DNA of 64,000 nt. It comes from JAVJSD01 sp040219575 (GTDB taxonomy: Bacteria > Planctomycetota > Planctomycetia > Pirellulales > Pirellulaceae). Both the position numbers and the translations under genes were made by a program. Positions 9,439 to 18,940 of the stretch are shown piece after piece (position 1 is the first letter of the stretch; every line of letters begins with the position of its first letter). The stretch lies in NCBI GenBank assembly GCA_040219575.1, contig JAVJSD010000050.1, forward strand, positions 1-64,000. Reading direction: 5' to 3'. The notes beneath the pieces are model-generated. The model was not told where the DNA came from. It saw only the letters and a list, made by a program, of their open reading frames with translations, and did not search any database.

Positions 9439-10698
9439 CTAGATTTCCTCGTCGATCAGCGTGACGTGCCGGAAGTAGTGCTGCCCCTCGAATGACGCGC
9501 CCATAGCTCCGATCGCAATTCCGATAGCGGACGCGAACGCAGCAAACAGCAGATATTGTTCAAAGCCTGGGTTTCCAGAAGACGCGGTGGTCCAAGCTGC
9601 AATGAGCCGAGTACGAAAGAAAGCGAAGGACAGCAGCGACGCAAGAACGAATAATCCCGCGTAAGTCGTGACAATTCCTGCCGCGACAATCGCCAGTGTC
9701 GTTAGCTGCGTGGTGACGATTTGCTCCGTCAATCGGCTCCGTCCGCGCCGGACAAGCAGGCGCTGCCGAACCGTTACATAGATTGTTGTCGCGGTGATCG
9801 ATGCCGCGGACAGCAGCAAGACGTGAACGATCGACTGGCTCGCCGCCAAATCCCACGCTTCGGCGGTCATCAGCAGCACCACCAGCGTCGACAATGCCGC
9901 CATGCTGAGTCCGGCCAAGCGAAGCGGAAGTTGCCACGGCCGGGCATGACGTATGCCGCTTAGAATCTGGTAGCGGTTGCGCCAGCCGGCCCTGAGGTAG
10001 AACAGCCACCGCGACCAGCGTACCGGCGGGCTCTCTTCCTCCAGCCGCAGGTCGGCGATCCGGCGCAGATTCTCGCGGATGGTCTTCTGTTGCGGCTCGC
10101 TGAACTCCGTCAGCGAATCCAATTCCACCAGTGAATCCGCTGCATGCATATAGTTCGGCGGATCAGCGGCCTGGTCCAAGCCGTTAAGATGTCCCAGCGA
10201 CTGCATCACGAGAGACTGTACGCGGCGCGAAATGGCGATCGCTCGTTCCTGCTCCGAGGCTTTCGTGTCCTGCGAACGTGGATCGATCCGGGCCGTTGAA
10301 ATCACGACGGAATCGAGCGATCGCGAGACGGCCGCCCAGGCATGCGCCTGCCAAATGGTCTGCAGGTCGGCAGCAACGAAAACCAGCACAAAGTCCCAAC
10401 CGCGCACGTCGCGCTGGGCGACGGCCCAATCGAGATACTCGACCGGCTCCCGTTGGAACTGTGCCTCCAGGCCTTCGTGAATTTCAATTCGGAGCCGCCA
10501 CTCGAACTCCGGAAACGCATTCGCCAACCGCTCTTGCGCTGCGTCGCGGGCCGCCTTGATCGCTTGCTTGTCGAGATCATCGAGTTGATCCACCAGTATC
10601 CACCCGATGTCGACGCAGCCGACTTCCGCGGCTTCCGCGGCTTCCGCGGAGGAGGTAGTCATGGAATCGTGCTGTTGAGCGGTGAATTCGCGGTTCAT
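9439..10698 (-). CDS. Unknown protein with a soluble N-domain and four membrane segments, coupled to mscS
   Basis: 419 residues, no family recognised. Residues 1-190 are soluble and acidic, with an FEFEWRL-type strand and a WDFVLVFVAADLQ strand-helix suggesting an alpha/beta domain; residues 240-410 hold about four hydrophobic helices. The ATG at 10698 overlaps the TGA of the mechanosensitive-channel gene (ATGA), implying coupling; an internal ATG at 10662 is possible. Between these two starts the DNA has three copies of a 9-base repeat (CTTCCGCGG, 10623-10649) encoding Ala-Glu-Ala units. Position makes it the third gene of an osmotic-stress operon, so it may modulate the channel, which is an inference only. 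Confidence 0.65.
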   Translation of the reverse strand: MNREFTAQQHDSMTTSSAEAAEAAEVGCVDIGWILVDQLDDLDKQAIKAARDAAQERLANAFPEFEWRLRIEIHEGLEAQFQREPVEYLDWAVAQRDVRGWDFVLVFVAADLQTIWQAHAWAAVSRSLDSVVISTARIDPRSQDTKASEQERAIAISRRVQSLVMQSLGHLNGLDQAADPPNYMHAADSLVELDSLTEFSEPQQKTIRENLRRIADLRLEEESPPVRWSRWLFYLRAGWRNRYQILSGIRHARPWQLPLRLAGLSMAALSTLVVLLMTAEAWDLAASQSIVHVLLLSAASITATTIYVTVRQRLLVRRGRSRLTEQIVTTQLTTLAIVAAGIVTTYAGLFVLASLLSFAFFRTRLIAAWTTASSGNPGFEQYLLFAAFASAIGIAIGAMGASFEGQHYFRHVTLIDEEI

Positions 10699-12053
10699 TC
10701 TTGGAGGGTGGAAGTACTGCAACGTTCGGGATCGAGCAGTTCCACGTTCGTCCGGGGGTATCCCGCGACAATGCGACCTTCATGTTCGCTGCGCGCCAAC
10801 TCCGCCGAGAGCGTGGCAATCAGTTCCGTCGACCAGCGCCGACGCTCACGGAGCGGCACGAGGTAACGAACCGTACAATTCGTCCAGGCATCGGACGGTG
10901 AGAGGTATATCTGTGGTTGCTCGTCGACACCGTACGCCAGCCGTTGGCGCTCGAGCAACTCGCGATACCTCGCGGCGGGTTCCCGCATCATTTCGCCCAT
11001 CACCTGTTTTGCCGCTTCGCCGACGATCTTCACAGTGTAGCGCAGGTCGCTTTCGTTAGCGACGGCCAGCGTGACTTCGTCCCACACGTAGGGAAAATCG
11101 CGGCTGTAGTTGATGATGTTCGAGCGCAGGATCTCCCAATTAGGGAAAGTGACCAGCGCCCCGGTCGGCTGGGAACCCGAGACGGCCTTTCCCGGTCCGC
11201 CAGCTTCCCAGACGGTCGTCGTCAACACGTCGATCCGATAGACGTCGCCGAATACGTCGCCGACTTCGATGCGATCGCCGGGACGATAGTGACCGCGAAG
11301 CGCATTCAGGACCCAACCCGTGAAGCTTTCGATCGGCGTTTGCAGCGCCCACGAGAGCGCTAAGCCAACCAGACCCACGGAGCCCACCAAGGCCGTCACG
11401 TCGCCCGAGATGACGCTCAGGCCGGCGCCGATCGCCAGCAGAAACAGAGTGATGCGTGCCAGCGCGGAGACGGCTTCGCTCTTCTCCCAGCCGCTGAGAA
11501 TGCGGTGCAACGCCGTTCGCACGACGATCGACGCCAGCCACGCCAACAGCAGCAGCAATAGCGCGACGAGGACCTTCGGCAGTAATGCCACCAAGCCGGC
11601 AAAGAGGCCGCGAATCGTCGATGTCGCCTCTTCGAACGATCGGAGCGGATCGGGCTGCGGTTCATCCGCTTCGGCGCTTGGCACCCCGTCGGCGTCGCCC
11701 GCTTGTGAATCCGGCGTATTGGCGGGCGCGGCTGTTTCGTCGGCCGCCGATTGTGCGAGCGTTCCTTCGGCATCGCCGGTCGTCGCTCCCCAGAGCATCA
11801 AGATCAAAGCGGTGAGGGCCACGGCGACGAGAGTCGCTTGGCGATAGGTTCGCAGCGTATGTTGCGCTCCGCCGTGAAACCGTCGCCAGCGGTGGGACGA
11901 CGCGCGGCGCGACGCCGGCCGAATGCGTCGTTCTCCTCGCGGATCACGTTGCCTTGACTTGCCGCGCGCGGGAGCGGCGTCTCGCGCGGGACGATTCGGC
12001 GTCGAACGTCGGCGCAAAGCGTGATTCTCGCTTCCTCGTGCAGGCGTTGCCAT
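10695..12053 (-). CDS. MscS-family mechanosensitive ion channel
   Basis: 452 residues. After an Arg-rich N-terminus and one helix comes a Pro/Ala/Asp-rich linker, then three helices. The third is the pore helix ALVGSVGLVGLALSWALQT with alternating Gly and Ala, followed by the beta domain (GHYRPGDRIEVGDVFGDV, VTFPNWEI) and the alpha/beta C-terminal domain. It should open under membrane tension and release solutes on hypo-osmotic shock. The start codon lies 4 bases after the stop of the coiled-coil gene, and its stop overlaps the next gene. The first 60 residues (many Arg) are unusual and a later start cannot be excluded, though no better ATG is present before the first helix. Confidence 0.88.
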   Translation of the reverse strand: MATPARGSENHALRRRSTPNRPARDAAPARGKSRQRDPRGERRIRPASRRASSHRWRRFHGGAQHTLRTYRQATLVAVALTALILMLWGATTGDAEGTLAQSAADETAAPANTPDSQAGDADGVPSAEADEPQPDPLRSFEEATSTIRGLFAGLVALLPKVLVALLLLLLAWLASIVVRTALHRILSGWEKSEAVSALARITLFLLAIGAGLSVISGDVTALVGSVGLVGLALSWALQTPIESFTGWVLNALRGHYRPGDRIEVGDVFGDVYRIDVLTTTVWEAGGPGKAVSGSQPTGALVTFPNWEILRSNIINYSRDFPYVWDEVTLAVANESDLRYTVKIVGEAAKQVMGEMMREPAARYRELLERQRLAYGVDEQPQIYLSPSDAWTNCTVRYLVPLRERRRWSTELIATLSAELARSEHEGRIVAGYPRTNVELLDPERCSTSTLQE

Positions 12054-12057
12054 GACA

Positions 12058-12345
12058 CTATCGAATCTGGGCGACAGCCCGTTCGACGCTCTCCCTCATG
12101 TCAGCGAAGACGTTCTCGGCGCCGTCCTTGAGAGTTTCCCACGCCTCGCCGCTCGACGACCGTAGTTCGCGGAGCTTTGCTTGAGCCGCCTCTTGCCTCT
12201 CACGCAACTCGCCGAGTCGCCGTTCAACGGCAATCTTGGAGTCGGCCTGAGAATTTCGCGCCCTGGCCTCCCACTGATCCAGTTGCGCGCTCCATTGATC
12301 CAGTTGAGCTTCAAGCTTTTGTAGATAAGCGTCGCGGCGGGACAT
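12058..12345 (-). CDS. Small coiled-coil protein in the mscS operon
   Basis: 95 residues, almost entirely heptad-like: YLQKLEAQLDQWSAQLDQWE, then RRLGELRERQEAAQAKLREL, ending with an amphipathic stretch SVERAVAQIR. No membrane segment or signal. The ATG is preceded by AGGAGC at good spacing. The composition resembles small stress-associated coiled-coil proteins found next to mechanosensitive channels, universal stress proteins and antiporters; all three are present around it. Likely cytoplasmic and oligomeric; a specific role cannot be read from the sequence. Confidence 0.75.
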   Translation of the reverse strand: MSRRDAYLQKLEAQLDQWSAQLDQWEARARNSQADSKIAVERRLGELRERQEAAQAKLRELRSSSGEAWETLKDGAENVFADMRESVERAVAQIR

Positions 12346-12667
12346 GCCCGTGCTCCTGTCGCGAGGATTGTTGGCAAAAACAAACCTTGGTCCAGCATGA
12401 ACCGAGTTCCCATCGCGGTGAGGCCGCATACGGTGTGCCGCAACGCAGTCGGCGACTGGAGGGCCGGCGTGTCCGCGTCGAAAAGGACGCGCGATGTGCG
12501 ATCCTGAGCCCATTGGACGACAGTCTGTCGCACCGGCCCGTCCATCTGTCCCTTCCCAAGGGATCGATGCGTGCATCTCCGCATCGGCATATGAATTGCC
12601 GCGCTATGCAGCAGTCCGCACGCACTCCAACGTTCGCACGCTGCTTACGCCGACAGGGGGAGCATCG

Positions 12668-13609
12668 ATGAATCGCTTTGACGACATCCTACTGTACGAT
12701 GACCCGGAAACGGAAATCGATCCAGCCTTGGCTTACGCAGCGCGGATCGCGCGCGACAACCAAGGCGCGATTACCGTTGTGGGCTGCGTCGACCCGGTTC
12801 CCGGTTTGGTGCGGAAACTGGCGCCCAAGTCATGGAATCTGGACAAGGTATTTGTCAACGAGCGGCAAAGGCAACTCGACGAGATCGCCAAGCGGCTGAG
12901 CAACGAAGGCGCGAAGTCGAAGGCGCTGGCCCTGGTAGGCACCCCGGTCGTCGCGATCACGCGGCAGGTGATGCGCGGCGAGCACAACCTGGTGATGAAG
13001 ACGGCACAGGGCGAGGGAGAGAAGAAGGAACGCGGCTTCTTCGGCACAACTGCCTTGCATTTGATGCGGATCTGCCCGGCCCCCGTCTGCGTGGTCGACC
13101 CGGACGAAAGCCGCCGCTTGAAGCACATCCTCGCCGTGGTGGACGCACTGGCCGACGATCGGGAACATGCCGACTTGAACGACAAGATTCTCGACGTGGC
13201 GGTGTCCTTGTCCGAACAGGAAAACGCGGCGCTCAGCGTTCTCTACGCCTGGGGGGCTTACGGCGAGAAGGTGTTGGCGCGGTATTCGACTTCCGACGAG
13301 TTCGAATCGTACATGAGGCAGTCCCGCGACGAGGCGCAAAACAGCCTCGACGCCTGCCTGGCCCGCTTCCGCGCAAGAATCGAACCCGCTCGGGTTCATC
13401 TCGTGCATGGAGACGCGGTCAACGCCATTGCCCGCTTCAGCGAGGAAGAAGACGTCGACCTGCTCATGATGGGAACGGTGGCGCGGCGCGGGATCCGCGG
13501 CTTGCTGATGGGAAACACGGCGGAGCGCGTGATGCAGAAGGTGCGCTGCAGCGTGATGGCCGTCAAACCGGATGGATTCGAGTCGCCTGTCGAACTGGAT
13601 CAGGCGTAG
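12668..13609 (+). CDS. Tandem-domain universal stress protein (UspA family)
   Basis: 313 residues, two UspA domains: residues 1-140 (MNRFDDILLYDDPE start) and about 150-305. The second keeps the ATP-binding signature, a Gly-x2-Gly-x9-Gly-type loop in MMGTVARRGIRGLLMGNTAE; the first is degenerate at that loop, as in UspE-type tandems where one half binds the nucleotide. The ATG at 12668 follows a GGGGGAG site and begins the first strand; the long upstream open frame is not coding-like. Diverges from the coiled-coil/MscS operon and converges on the antiporter gene (32 bases between stops). General stress endurance is the family role. Confidence 0.9.
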   Translation: MNRFDDILLYDDPETEIDPALAYAARIARDNQGAITVVGCVDPVPGLVRKLAPKSWNLDKVFVNERQRQLDEIAKRLSNEGAKSKALALVGTPVVAITRQVMRGEHNLVMKTAQGEGEKKERGFFGTTALHLMRICPAPVCVVDPDESRRLKHILAVVDALADDREHADLNDKILDVAVSLSEQENAALSVLYAWGAYGEKVLARYSTSDEFESYMRQSRDEAQNSLDACLARFRARIEPARVHLVHGDAVNAIARFSEEEDVDLLMMGTVARRGIRGLLMGNTAERVMQKVRCSVMAVKPDGFESPVELDQA

Positions 13610-13641
13610 CGTGGATCGTCGCCGAGTCCACCATCCGCGAC

Positions 13642-14901
13642 TCATGCCGGGGCCGGTTCGTCGTCGGCATCCTTGGTCTGCGAACGGGGCAGAATCAGCC
13701 GCAGCCCGATCGGCGTCAGCAGCGTGGTCACGATCGCCATGATCACCACGGCGGAGAACATCTGCGCGACGACGGGGGGAACCGGTTCGGGCTTCGAGAA
13801 CAAGCCGGCCCGCAGCGCGATGTCGGCGATGATCAGTTCAACCGCGCCTCGGGCGCTCATCGCGACACCCACGGCGAGCGAGTTGCGCGGCGACATTCGC
13901 CAGGCAAGAGCAGGCAATGATGAGCCAATCATCTTTCCGGCGATGGCAATTCCCACGAGCACGCACACGAATACGGGAACCACGGCCAAGGCGCCAAGAT
14001 CCAAGTGCAGGCCGATCGAGGCGAAGAAGATCGGCGCGAGCAGTCCCTTGGTGAGCGCCGAGACCTTCCCTTTTACATCCTCGTAGGTGTCTTCCGGCAG
14101 CGTCCGCACGTTGAAGAACAGGCCCGCCACGAAGGCGCCGATAATGAAGTGCATCTTCAGCAACTCCGCCAGCACGGCGAAGGCCAGCGCAACGAGAATT
14201 AACAGGCTGAACTCCATTTCGCTGCCCATCAGCCGTTTGACGAGCGGTTCGAGTTTCGGCAACAGGTAGACGCCGATCGCGGCCGTGAGCACGAAGAACA
14301 AGACGATTTGCCCAATCAGCAGAGCGAGGGCCGTCAGGCTCAACAGCTCTCCAGTCCGGATCAGCGCGGTCAAGACCGAGAGCAATATCAAGCTGAGCAC
14401 GTCGTCGACGATCGCCGCCGAGACGATCGTCTGCCCGACGCGAGACTCCAACTGGTTCAAATCGATCAGAATCTTGATCGCGACCGGCACCGCCGTGATC
14501 GCCAGCGCCGTGCCGAGAAACATCGACTGCGCCATTCGGTAGGGCGACTCTGGCAGAAACACCCAACCGAGGCCGAATCCAAGCCCCAGCGGGATGACCA
14601 TCCCGCCGATCGCCACCGAAATTGAGACGGCCGAGCCCTTGGTCAAATCGCGCGGGTGCATTTCCAGCCCGGCGAACAACATCAGGAAGAAGACGCCCAG
14701 ATCCGTGACGCCGTTGAACACCTCGTTGTCGGAGAGGCCGATCAGGCTGGGAAACGCTTCGGGGAAGTTGTGAACCAGAACCCCGATCAAGATGCCGCTG
14801 ATCAGCTCCCCGACGAGCGCCGGCTGTCCCAGACGCACGGCGAGTTCCCCGAAAATGCGGGTCGCCGCGAGCAGCACCAAAAGGATGTATAGCAGTTCCA
14901 T
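13642..14901 (-). CDS. Monovalent cation:proton antiporter, CPA2/KefB type
   Basis: 419 residues with 12-13 hydrophobic helices and no C-terminal RCK/TrkA-N domain. Conserved elements: GELISGILIGV in an early helix, GVFFLMLFAGLEM, and the ion-binding ALAITAVPVAIKIL followed by SAAIVDDVLSLILLS, where the paired aspartates of CPA2 exchangers lie. It should exchange K+ or Na+ for H+ across the inner membrane. The ATG at 14901 is the natural start of the first helix; sequence upstream is low-complexity and non-coding. It forms a pH/osmotic-homeostasis group with MscS and the stress protein. Region 14902-15309 upstream holds nothing recognisable. Confidence 0.9.
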   Translation of the reverse strand: MELLYILLVLLAATRIFGELAVRLGQPALVGELISGILIGVLVHNFPEAFPSLIGLSDNEVFNGVTDLGVFFLMLFAGLEMHPRDLTKGSAVSISVAIGGMVIPLGLGFGLGWVFLPESPYRMAQSMFLGTALAITAVPVAIKILIDLNQLESRVGQTIVSAAIVDDVLSLILLSVLTALIRTGELLSLTALALLIGQIVLFFVLTAAIGVYLLPKLEPLVKRLMGSEMEFSLLILVALAFAVLAELLKMHFIIGAFVAGLFFNVRTLPEDTYEDVKGKVSALTKGLLAPIFFASIGLHLDLGALAVVPVFVCVLVGIAIAGKMIGSSLPALAWRMSPRNSLAVGVAMSARGAVELIIADIALRAGLFSKPEPVPPVVAQMFSAVVIMAIVTTLLTPIGLRLILPRSQTKDADDEPAPA

Positions 14902-15309
14902 CGTAGACGTCGACGGCTTGAGGGCGTCTGGCGACGAGCCATCGCGACTCGCCGTTGCAACTCGCTTACTGACCGACGTCGCCGTCTCCGGTTTCGTTTC
15001 CGCCGGCCTCCGTGGTCGCCTCCGGCCGATCGGCGAATCGCTGTCGTTGCTCGAGCTGCCCTGGCATTGGTCGAGCAGTTCGCGCGCCAAAACGACAACA
15101 CGGGATGAATCGGGCGCCGGTGGGTGCGAATCGCACATTGCCCGTCGATCTGTCGGCCGGCATGCCAATGTGTCGGGTGTATCCGGTGCTGGCGATGCGT
15201 TTCACAAATCTCCGGCGTGCGCTCGGCAGTGGTCGTTCCTGCTTCAAGAACTGTCGCAGTTGCTGGCGGTCGAGTCCGCCTACGAACAAGCGATGGACAA
15301 TCTGGGGCA

Positions 15310-15600
15310 GATCCTGGGCTCCACGTTTTCGGTCGCTATGATGAGTACCTGCGTCGCGGTTATCCCATCGCCTCAGGCGTGATCGAAGGCGCGTGCCGCC
15401 ACTTGGTGAAGGATCGCATGGAACGCAGCGGAATGCGATGGACGCTGGAGGGCGCCAGGAGCATGCTCCATGTGCGCGCCGCGCAGCAGAGCGATCATTG
15501 GCGAGCGTTTCTCGATCATCGCATCGCCAACGAAGTGGAGCAAACGCATCCACACCGTGAATTGATGAAAGACTATCAACCGCTCACGCTCGCATGCTGA
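15310..15600 (+). pseudogene. C-terminal remnant of an ISKra4-family transposase
   Basis: From about 15330 the frame reads YDEYLRRGYPIASGVIEG, then ACRHLVKDRMERSGMRW and TLEGARSMLHVRA, the conserved end of ISKra4-type transposases that includes the last catalytic Glu region. It stops at 15600. Everything N-terminal of it is missing or scrambled, no start codon or terminal repeats can be identified, and the upstream 250 bases show at best broken similarity. It is therefore a dead insertion-sequence tail. Confidence 0.75.
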
Positions 15601-15807
15601 ATGGCGGAACGCCGGTTACACCCCCGAGCAGCAGCGAGACCGTCGCAAGCACGGCCGGGCGGCGAGTGATGTGCGGCGAGGAGAATCGCACCAGCGCGGC
15701 GGCGATGAGGGGATAGACGACCAGAATCAGCAGCCACGGCGCCCGGCCGTCGCCGGAAGGAACTCCAACGCCAACACGAGACCGACGAACGCAAGACGCA
15801 GAAACAT
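15584..15807 (-). pseudogene. Small three-helix membrane protein gene broken by a frameshift
   Basis: From an ATG at 15807 one frame gives MFLRLAFVGLVLALEFLPAT and reaches a TGA at 15727-15729. The next frame, open from about 15760 down to 15584, gives PWLLILVVYPLIAAALVRF and PAVLATVSLLLGGVTGV. Joined, they would make a protein of about 75 residues with three evenly spaced hydrophobic helices. No family is recognised. Either a decayed gene or a sequencing indel near 15740-15760 would explain it. It overlaps the stop of the transposase remnant by 17 bases. Confidence 0.4.
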
Positions 15808-15935
15808 TGTGGTTCTTGGCCTTTTCACTCGTTCGTTGACGGGCGGTTGCCGCCTGCCGATACTGAAACCCGGCTAATTCGGCCCACACCTTGCGGCCAT
15901 TCTCTCTCGAACGCGACTCCTTGGGGAGATTCTCC

Positions 15936-17327
15936 ATGCCCTCGACAACCACCCGCCGCCGACCAGTCCCGACAGCTTTTCTCGTCGCCTTGTTGTTGCT
16001 GGGCGTGTTGACGTCGGCGTCGCAGCGGCCTGCGTTCTGCGGCGTAGCCGACGACGCGCCCCGCCGCCCAAACATCGTGGTGATTCTGGCCGACGACCTG
16101 GGTTACGGCGACCTCGGTTGTTATGGAAATCAGGAGATCAATACGCCGCATCTCGATAAGCTGGCCGCCGGCGGCATGCGGTTCACCGACTTCCACAGCA
16201 GCGGACCCGTCTGCAGCCCCACTCGGGCCGGGCTGGTCACCGGGCGGTATCAGCAACGCGCCGGCGTGCCCGGGGTGATCTACGCCGATCCGAAGGCGAA
16301 TCGCCACCATGGCCTGCAGCTTTCCGAAATCACCTTCGCCGAAATGCTCGCGCCGGCCGGCTACCGCACCGGCGTGATGGGCAAGTGGCACCTGGGCTAC
16401 GAACCGCAGTTCAATCCGCGGCATCAAGGCTTCGACGTCTTCCGCGGCTACGTGAGCGGCAACATCGACTACATCTCGCACTACGACCGCATGGAGATCT
16501 ACGATTGGTGGCATGACGAAGAGAAGGTCGAGGAGCCCGGCTACTCGACGCACCTCATCTCCCGCCACGCCGTGAAGTTCATCGACGAGAACCACGACCG
16601 CCCCTTCTGCCTGTACGTCGCCCACGAGGCGCCGCATTCGCCCTTTCAGGGACCCGGCGATCCGCCGCAGCGCGGGCCGAACAAGGCGCAGGAGAAACTC
16701 GGCCCGGATCGCATCGCCCGCGCCCGCCGCGAAATGATCGAGGAGATGGACCGCGGCGTCGGCGACGTCGTCGCGGCGCTCGAGCGGCACGACCTGCGCG
16801 ACAGCACGCTGGTCTTTTTCCTCTCCGACAACGGCGCCGAGCGCAACGGCAGCAACGGCCCGCTCAACGGCTACAAGGGGAGCCTGTGGGAGGGCGGACA
16901 CCGCGTGCCGGCGATCGCCAACTGGCCGGGCGTCGTCGAGCCCGGCGCCGAGTGCGACGCGCTGACGATCAGTCTCGACGTGACGCCCACCCTGCTCGAC
17001 CTGGCCGGCGTCGCCCCGCCGCGCGATCGCCCGCTCGACGGACGTTCGCTTCGGCCGTTGCTCGAGGGCGGCAAACCGGCGGAGTCACGGCGACTGTTTT
17101 GGCAGTACGGCCCGCAGGGGGCGGTGCGCGACGGGCGGTGGAAGCTGCTGATGCAGGGCGAATCGCCGCCGCGGCTGTACGATCTCTCCCGCGATCTGGG
17201 CGAAACCACCGACCTGTCGGCCGATCAGCCCGACCGCGTCGAGCGTCTGCAGACGGCCTACGCCGCCTGGCGGAAAGACGTCGAAACCGGCGCCGCCGTG
17301 CAGCCAGAGAAGCCCGCCTCGAAGTAG
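15936..17327 (+). CDS. Secreted sulfatase (formylglycine type)
   Basis: 463 residues. A signal peptide is evident (basic start, hydrophobic core at about 13-26). The metal-binding Asp pair lies in VILADDLGYGDLG near 49-61. The sulfatase signature CSPTR at 93-97 supplies the cysteine that is converted to formylglycine, followed by GLVTGRY. GKWHLGYEPQFNP and the late LSDNGAERN metal/substrate motifs are also present. It hydrolyses sulfate esters, in this phylum usually of marine or host polysaccharides, after export. The ATG at 15936 follows GGGGAG and opens the signal peptide. It stands alone, without neighbouring anti-sigma or maturase genes, so the formylglycine-generating enzyme must come from elsewhere. 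Confidence 0.93.
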   Translation: MPSTTTRRRPVPTAFLVALLLLGVLTSASQRPAFCGVADDAPRRPNIVVILADDLGYGDLGCYGNQEINTPHLDKLAAGGMRFTDFHSSGPVCSPTRAGLVTGRYQQRAGVPGVIYADPKANRHHGLQLSEITFAEMLAPAGYRTGVMGKWHLGYEPQFNPRHQGFDVFRGYVSGNIDYISHYDRMEIYDWWHDEEKVEEPGYSTHLISRHAVKFIDENHDRPFCLYVAHEAPHSPFQGPGDPPQRGPNKAQEKLGPDRIARARREMIEEMDRGVGDVVAALERHDLRDSTLVFFLSDNGAERNGSNGPLNGYKGSLWEGGHRVPAIANWPGVVEPGAECDALTISLDVTPTLLDLAGVAPPRDRPLDGRSLRPLLEGGKPAESRRLFWQYGPQGAVRDGRWKLLMQGESPPRLYDLSRDLGETTDLSADQPDRVERLQTAYAAWRKDVETGAAVQPEKPASK

Positions 17328-17406
17328 GCTTTTCTGCGGCGGCCATCGCATTGAGAGCGCGGTTGTCCCATCCCGAAACCCTCCCGCGCCACCGACAAAA
17401 GAGGAA

Positions 17407-17434
17407 ACGCAGAGGCGCAAAGACGCAGAGGCGC
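17407..17434. repeat. Short direct repeat of the crude 'cgcagaggcgc' type
   Basis: ACGCAGAGGCGC occurs at 17407-17418 and again at 17423-17434, in the gap between the sulfatase and the convergent YjbQ gene. Similar purine-rich GGAGGCG tracts recur at 30592-30655, suggesting a dispersed element. Nothing else is seen in this 247-base gap. Confidence 0.5.
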
Positions 17435-17574
17435 GGGAGAGTTGGAGACAGCTTCGACGTTCTTCGTTGATGGCTCGCGAGTTTTGTTAATCATTCGAGC
17501 AACTCGCGAGCGAATTCAAGGAATGAATACGGCCCGGCGACTTGTTCGAGTTTCTCGTGAAACGCCATCGGAAA

Positions 17575-18009
<435 letters not shown>

Positions 18010-18092
18010 CGTCGGTTCCTGGCGAGTCGCAAAGTTCTACAAATTCGCTGACAGATTGACTTTCTACAGCGCCGCGTCACGGGCAGGAAGGG

Positions 18093-18223
18093 TTGAACAG
18101 GAAGCAGAGACAGCAGAGGGCTGAAGAAGCCGCGATGGGAGTGCAAACGCCAACGACGAAAACGGAGGAGGAGCATGACGGGTCGCGACGAACACTCTGC
18201 TCGCTCTGCTTCCTCCTGTTCAA
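18093..18223. repeat. Large imperfect inverted repeat, family F copy 1
   Basis: Left arm 18093-18118 (starts TTGAACAGGAAGCAGAG) and right arm 18195-18223 (ends CTTCCTCCTGTTCAA) are complementary apart from a 3-base insertion and one or two mismatches. The loop of about 76 bases is not coding. The same purine/pyrimidine arms appear in a longer hairpin at 62751-62973, so this is a dispersed MITE-like element. The rest of 18010-18390 shows nothing else. Confidence 0.7.
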
Positions 18224-18390
18224 TCCGCTGCGTCCCTTTCTCCGTTGCCTTCGTTGTCTCCTGTGCATCAATTTCGCCAGAAGCGAGAAAGCCCTGGAAT
18301 CATGATCGATCGGCCGCTTGAAAACTCGCCCGGCGGCCGAATAATGCACTGGCCCAGGGGCTCGCACAACTCCGCACTTGGAACCCAATC

Positions 18391-18867
18391 ATGCCACAAG
18401 AGAAGGCCATTTTCGCCGCCGGCTGCTTCTGGGGAATTGAATCCGCCTTCCGGCAGGTGGACGGCGTGGTCGATGCGAAGGTCGGTTATACCGGCGGATC
18501 CGTCGAGAATCCCACCTACGAGCAGGTTTGCACGGGGCGCACCGGTCATGCCGAAGCGGTCGAAGTCGTGTACGACCCGGAGAAGGTCGGCTTCGACCAG
18601 TTGCTCGACGTATTCTGGAAGATCCACGATCCCACGCAACTCAACCGCCAGGGGCCCGACACCGGCACGCAATACCGCACCGCCGTGTTTTATCGGGACG
18701 AGTCCCAGCGCGAGGCGGCCGAGGCCTCGAAGGCCCGACTCGCCGAGAGCGGTCGCTTCCCCCGCCCGGTCGTGACGGAAATCACCCCGGCGACAACGTT
18801 CTACGCCGCCGAGGAGTACCACCAGCAGTACCTCGAGAAGCGCGGCATGCGGCAGTGCCATTTTTGA
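18391..18867 (+). CDS. msrA: Peptide-methionine (S)-S-oxide reductase
   Basis: 158 residues. The active-site motif GCFWG is at residues 11-15 with the nucleophilic Cys12 close to the N-terminus. Next come VGYTGG, the substrate-binding PTYEQVCTGRTGHAE region, DPTQLNRQGPDTGTQYR and the closing AEEYHQQYL with C-terminal cysteine (QCHF) as a likely resolving residue. It reduces the S-epimer of methionine sulfoxide in proteins using thioredoxin. No signal peptide, so cytoplasmic. No fused or adjacent MsrB. It fits the oxidative-stress flavour of the surrounding genes. Confidence 0.95.
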   Translation: MPQEKAIFAAGCFWGIESAFRQVDGVVDAKVGYTGGSVENPTYEQVCTGRTGHAEAVEVVYDPEKVGFDQLLDVFWKIHDPTQLNRQGPDTGTQYRTAVFYRDESQREAAEASKARLAESGRFPRPVVTEITPATTFYAAEEYHQQYLEKRGMRQCHF

Positions 18868-18940
18868 GAATCGTCCTTGTTGGACTAACATTGAAAACGC
18901 AAACAGCGGTATCCGTGCATTCGAATTCTGTGGGTTTCCA

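Noticed and set aside
10623..10649. Three 9-base repeats near the start of the unknown membrane gene considered as a regulatory iteron
   Set aside because: They are in frame and encode Ala-Glu-Ala units; most likely simple coding slippage.
15012..15341. N-terminal continuation of the ISKra4 transposase
   Set aside because: Frames upstream of about 15330 show no convincing transposase sequence, so only the tail is annotated.
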